DNA from: Legionella rubrilucens
GTDB taxonomy: Bacteria > Pseudomonadota > Gammaproteobacteria > Legionellales > Legionellaceae
NCBI RefSeq assembly: GCF_001468125.1
Contig: NZ_LNYT01000004.1
Coordinates: 38,664 to 102,663, forward strand
Direction of reading: 5' to 3'
DNA length: 64,000 bases
The notes beneath the pieces are model-generated. The model did not search any database. It was not told the origin of the DNA and worked only from the letters and a program-made list of their open reading frames with translations. Positions 62,319 to 64,000 of the stretch are shown here, piece after piece. The translations under genes were made by a program, and so were the position numbers. Every line of letters begins with the position of its first letter. Position 1 is the first letter of the stretch.

Positions 62319-62692
62319 ATTGTTTGTCCTGAATACCGGCCAGTGACATGCGGCGGGGCATCGTCGCAACTTCCGTTTCAAGCGTATAAGCTCTACTGCG
62401 ACACGTGCCGTCGCTCGGCAATCAGGGGTAGCAGGTTTTTAAGTCACGGCAGGCCATCCGGTGAAGTATAACTTCCTCAAGTTCTCTACCAGTCACTTCA
62501 ACAATTGATCGTTAATTAAGCATCTTACTGGTAGTTCTAGACAATAATACTTCCTGAATTATTGAAATGAACACCCAAAAAATTCGAATATTAATTTTAT
62601 TTAATAAAAATTTATTGTTTTTCGATAATTAATCGCTTATATTCTCCGCGTCATCGATGATAAATTATATTTCTATACAGTAAGAGGTCTAA
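62319..62692. other. Non-coding stretch before AT-rich region
   Basis: No gene is seen. The first 150 bases have normal composition with a small hairpin (TGCCG-TCGCT-CGGCA). From about 62570 the sequence turns strongly AT-rich and probably holds the promoter of the next gene: TTGTTT and TATATT (62617-62645 region) are candidate boxes. The change in composition marks a likely boundary of acquired DNA. Confidence 0.5.
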
Positions 62693-63088
62693 ATGAAATT
62701 AAGAAAATTAAGTGTTTTAGCTTGTGGTTTATTCGGAATAACCATGGGAGTTCATGCTAATGAAGTACTATTTACTGCAAATCAGTCAATGAAAATTATA
62801 TTTCGCATTGCTCATCTAAATCATAACAGTCAGCCTGTTCTTGGCGAGCCTCAATCGATGGAGATCAGTAAAAACACTACTTTCCCAATTGATATGAATA
62901 ATTATGATTTAGCTGGAGTAATTATTCTGTCAGTAAATGGCCATGAGTTACCCTTATCCGCTAATCAATTTAATCAACCAAAGCAATGCTCAATGACGAC
63001 AGATAAAACAAAAGCTACTGGCACATTAGCGTTTTCGTTATCAGCGCATGAAATTAGTTGTCGTTCTTATGGTGGAGTGTTTGGGTAA
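62693..63088 (+). CDS. Small exported protein in AT-rich DNA, unrecognised
   Basis: The product has 131 residues with a signal peptide at about 1-22 (LSVLACGLFGITMGVHANE). The mature part looks like a beta-rich small domain with two Cys (KQCSM, ISCRS). An AAGAGG ribosome site precedes the ATG. Base composition is markedly more AT-rich than the cluster genes to the left. No family recognised. Confidence 0.7.
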   Translation: MKLRKLSVLACGLFGITMGVHANEVLFTANQSMKIIFRIAHLNHNSQPVLGEPQSMEISKNTTFPIDMNNYDLAGVIILSVNGHELPLSANQFNQPKQCSMTTDKTKATGTLAFSLSAHEISCRSYGGVFG

Positions 63089-63136
63089 GCAATGGGCACA
63101 CAATGTGCCCTGTTTTGGTTAACTGAGGAGATCAAG

Positions 63137-63688
63137 ATGGGAAAAATTCAACGAATAAGTTTATTTTTCAGAGTGTTATTTCAAGTGCTATTTGTTGCTT
63201 TACCTCTATTTTTAATTGTGGCATGGGTCAAATCGTCAGGAACACTTATGATCATAGGTGGGGCTATTAATCTCAATTATATTCCCGCTGCTTATGCCAA
63301 TCGTATTTTACATACACTAAGTGGTTCAGAAAAATTCTTGGGTTTATGCCTCAGTAGTATTCCAATGTTTGTTCAATTATATATTTTATTTGCGTTAATC
63401 AAATTATTTAAGTTATACGAAAACGGCGAAATCTTCTCCATTAATAATGTTCGCTATATTCGGAATATCGGATATGCCTTATTAATAACACAAATCATTG
63501 ATCCCATATATCAGGGGGCGATGGGTTTTGCATTAACAAGATATAACCCGCCAGGACACCGTTTTGCGGCGATAACTTTAGATCAAACAAACATTGGAGT
63601 GGTATTAATAGCACTGATTGTAATTCTAATTTCCTGGATTATGGTAGAAGGATGTAAATTACGCGAAGAACAACAGCTGACTGTATAA
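63137..63688 (+). CDS. DUF2975-type membrane protein
   Basis: From ATG 63137 (GAGGAG nine bases upstream) the product has 183 residues with four membrane helices. The helix spacing and the LYENGEIFSINNVRYIRNIGYALL segment are typical of DUF2975 proteins. These are usually encoded next to a small YozG-like HTH regulator, and such a gene follows ten bases later. The function of the pair is unknown. Confidence 0.8.
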   Translation: MGKIQRISLFFRVLFQVLFVALPLFLIVAWVKSSGTLMIIGGAINLNYIPAAYANRILHTLSGSEKFLGLCLSSIPMFVQLYILFALIKLFKLYENGEIFSINNVRYIRNIGYALLITQIIDPIYQGAMGFALTRYNPPGHRFAAITLDQTNIGVVLIALIVILISWIMVEGCKLREEQQLTV

Positions 63689-63698
63689 GGAAACACTT

Positions 63699-63914
63699 AT
63701 GCCTATTATAGTAAATTTAGATGTCATGTTAGCTAAACGAAAAATTCGCTCAAAAGAGCTTTCAGAAGCAATTGGCATAACGGAACAAAACTTATCAATA
63801 TTAAAAACCGGTAAAGCCAGGGCAATTCGTTTATCAACCCTTGATGCCATTTGTAATTATTTATCCTGCCAACCAGGAGATATTTTGGAATATACATCAG
63901 ATTGTACTGAATAG
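63699..63914 (+). CDS. Small XRE-family HTH regulator (YozG-like)
   Basis: The product has 71 residues, a lone Cro/CI-type helix-turn-helix: MLAKRKIRSKELSEAIGITE with recognition helix NLSILKTGKARAIRLSTLDA and the terminal CQPGDILEY. This compact form is typical of the regulators paired with DUF2975 proteins. AAGGA lies seven bases before the ATG. It probably controls its own operon. Confidence 0.88.
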   Translation: MPIIVNLDVMLAKRKIRSKELSEAIGITEQNLSILKTGKARAIRLSTLDAICNYLSCQPGDILEYTSDCTE

Positions 63915-63953
63915 AAAGGCTCTTTCTCATTTGAGGGGGCACTTTAATCTAAG

Positions 63954-63969
63954 TTAGAGTAATCTAACT
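63954..63969. repeat. Short inverted repeat GTTAGA-GTAA-TCTAAC
   Basis: A perfect 6-bp inverted repeat with a 4-base centre lies 40 bases beyond the HTH gene stop. There is no T tract. It could be an operator for a gene beyond the window edge or a weak transcription end. Confidence 0.3.
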
Positions 63970-64000
63970 CCTTGATTTGACGATCAAAAGGAGATTAAAG

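Noticed and set aside
1..64000. CRISPR array, rRNA operon, prophage or insertion sequence
   Set aside because: No regularly spaced repeats, no rRNA-like sequence, no transposase or integrase frame was found on reading through.

Overview
This window comes from a Legionella species that is probably not L. pneumophila. The left edge carries the Dot/Icm type IVB secretion genes dotA (partial), icmV, icmW and icmX in the arrangement known from Legionella. Further in lies an lqsS-lqsR pair whose phosphorylation residues fall at the positions known from L. pneumophila (His200, Asp108). Several genes look like Dot/Icm effectors (F-box/ankyrin-like, ankyrin). Base composition is moderate over most of the window and drops at the right end.

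Layout. 1-3.0 kb: dotA-icmV and icmW-icmX, divergent. 3-21.7 kb: mostly leftward housekeeping genes: a GT9 glycosyltransferase, a CHCC zinc-finger protein, miaA, mutL, amiB, tsaE, nnrD/E, sspB, sspA, petCBA, rpsI-rplM, ihfA, pheT-pheS, rplT-rpmI, then infC and thrS up to 24.2 kb, with nhaA as a rightward insertion. 24.3-25.8 kb: tRNA-Val(GAC), a probable unannotated small RNA, and a perfect inverted repeat in front of a small HTH regulator operon. 25.8-34 kb: a serine hydrolase, an effector candidate, a nucleoside phosphorylase, ppiB, tgt, dsbB and a cytochrome c. 33.1-35.6 kb: lqsR and lqsS without lqsA or hdeD. 35.8-43.2 kb: hemX-hemY, a GH3 glycosidase paired with a membrane acetyltransferase, and hypothetical genes.

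The most striking part is 43.2-56.0 kb. Eight enzymes clustered here (HemA, HemL, HemB, HemC, HemD, HemE, HemF, HemJ) cover every step from glutamyl-tRNA to protoporphyrin IX. No ferrochelatase is present. Inside the rightward operon, between hemA and hemJ, is a single-domain BLUF blue-light photoreceptor with all its photochemical residues. It is followed by a three-part ABC exporter (membrane-fusion protein, MacB/FtsX-type permease, ATPase), the permease type used for haem export by HrtBA. I propose a light-linked system that makes, and perhaps exports, metal-free porphyrin. The HemA here is divergent, and HemB has an unusual substitution at a substrate-binding motif.

56-62 kb is accessory: a hypothetical protein, a Cys-Cys-rich lipoprotein, the remnant of a fatty-acyl-AMP ligase/NRPS gene with an internal deletion, a HAD phosphatase with a small-molecule kinase, and an ankyrin effector candidate. 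62.3-64 kb is AT-rich and holds a secreted protein and a DUF2975-HTH pair, probably acquired by transfer. No CRISPR array, rRNA or insertion sequence was seen.
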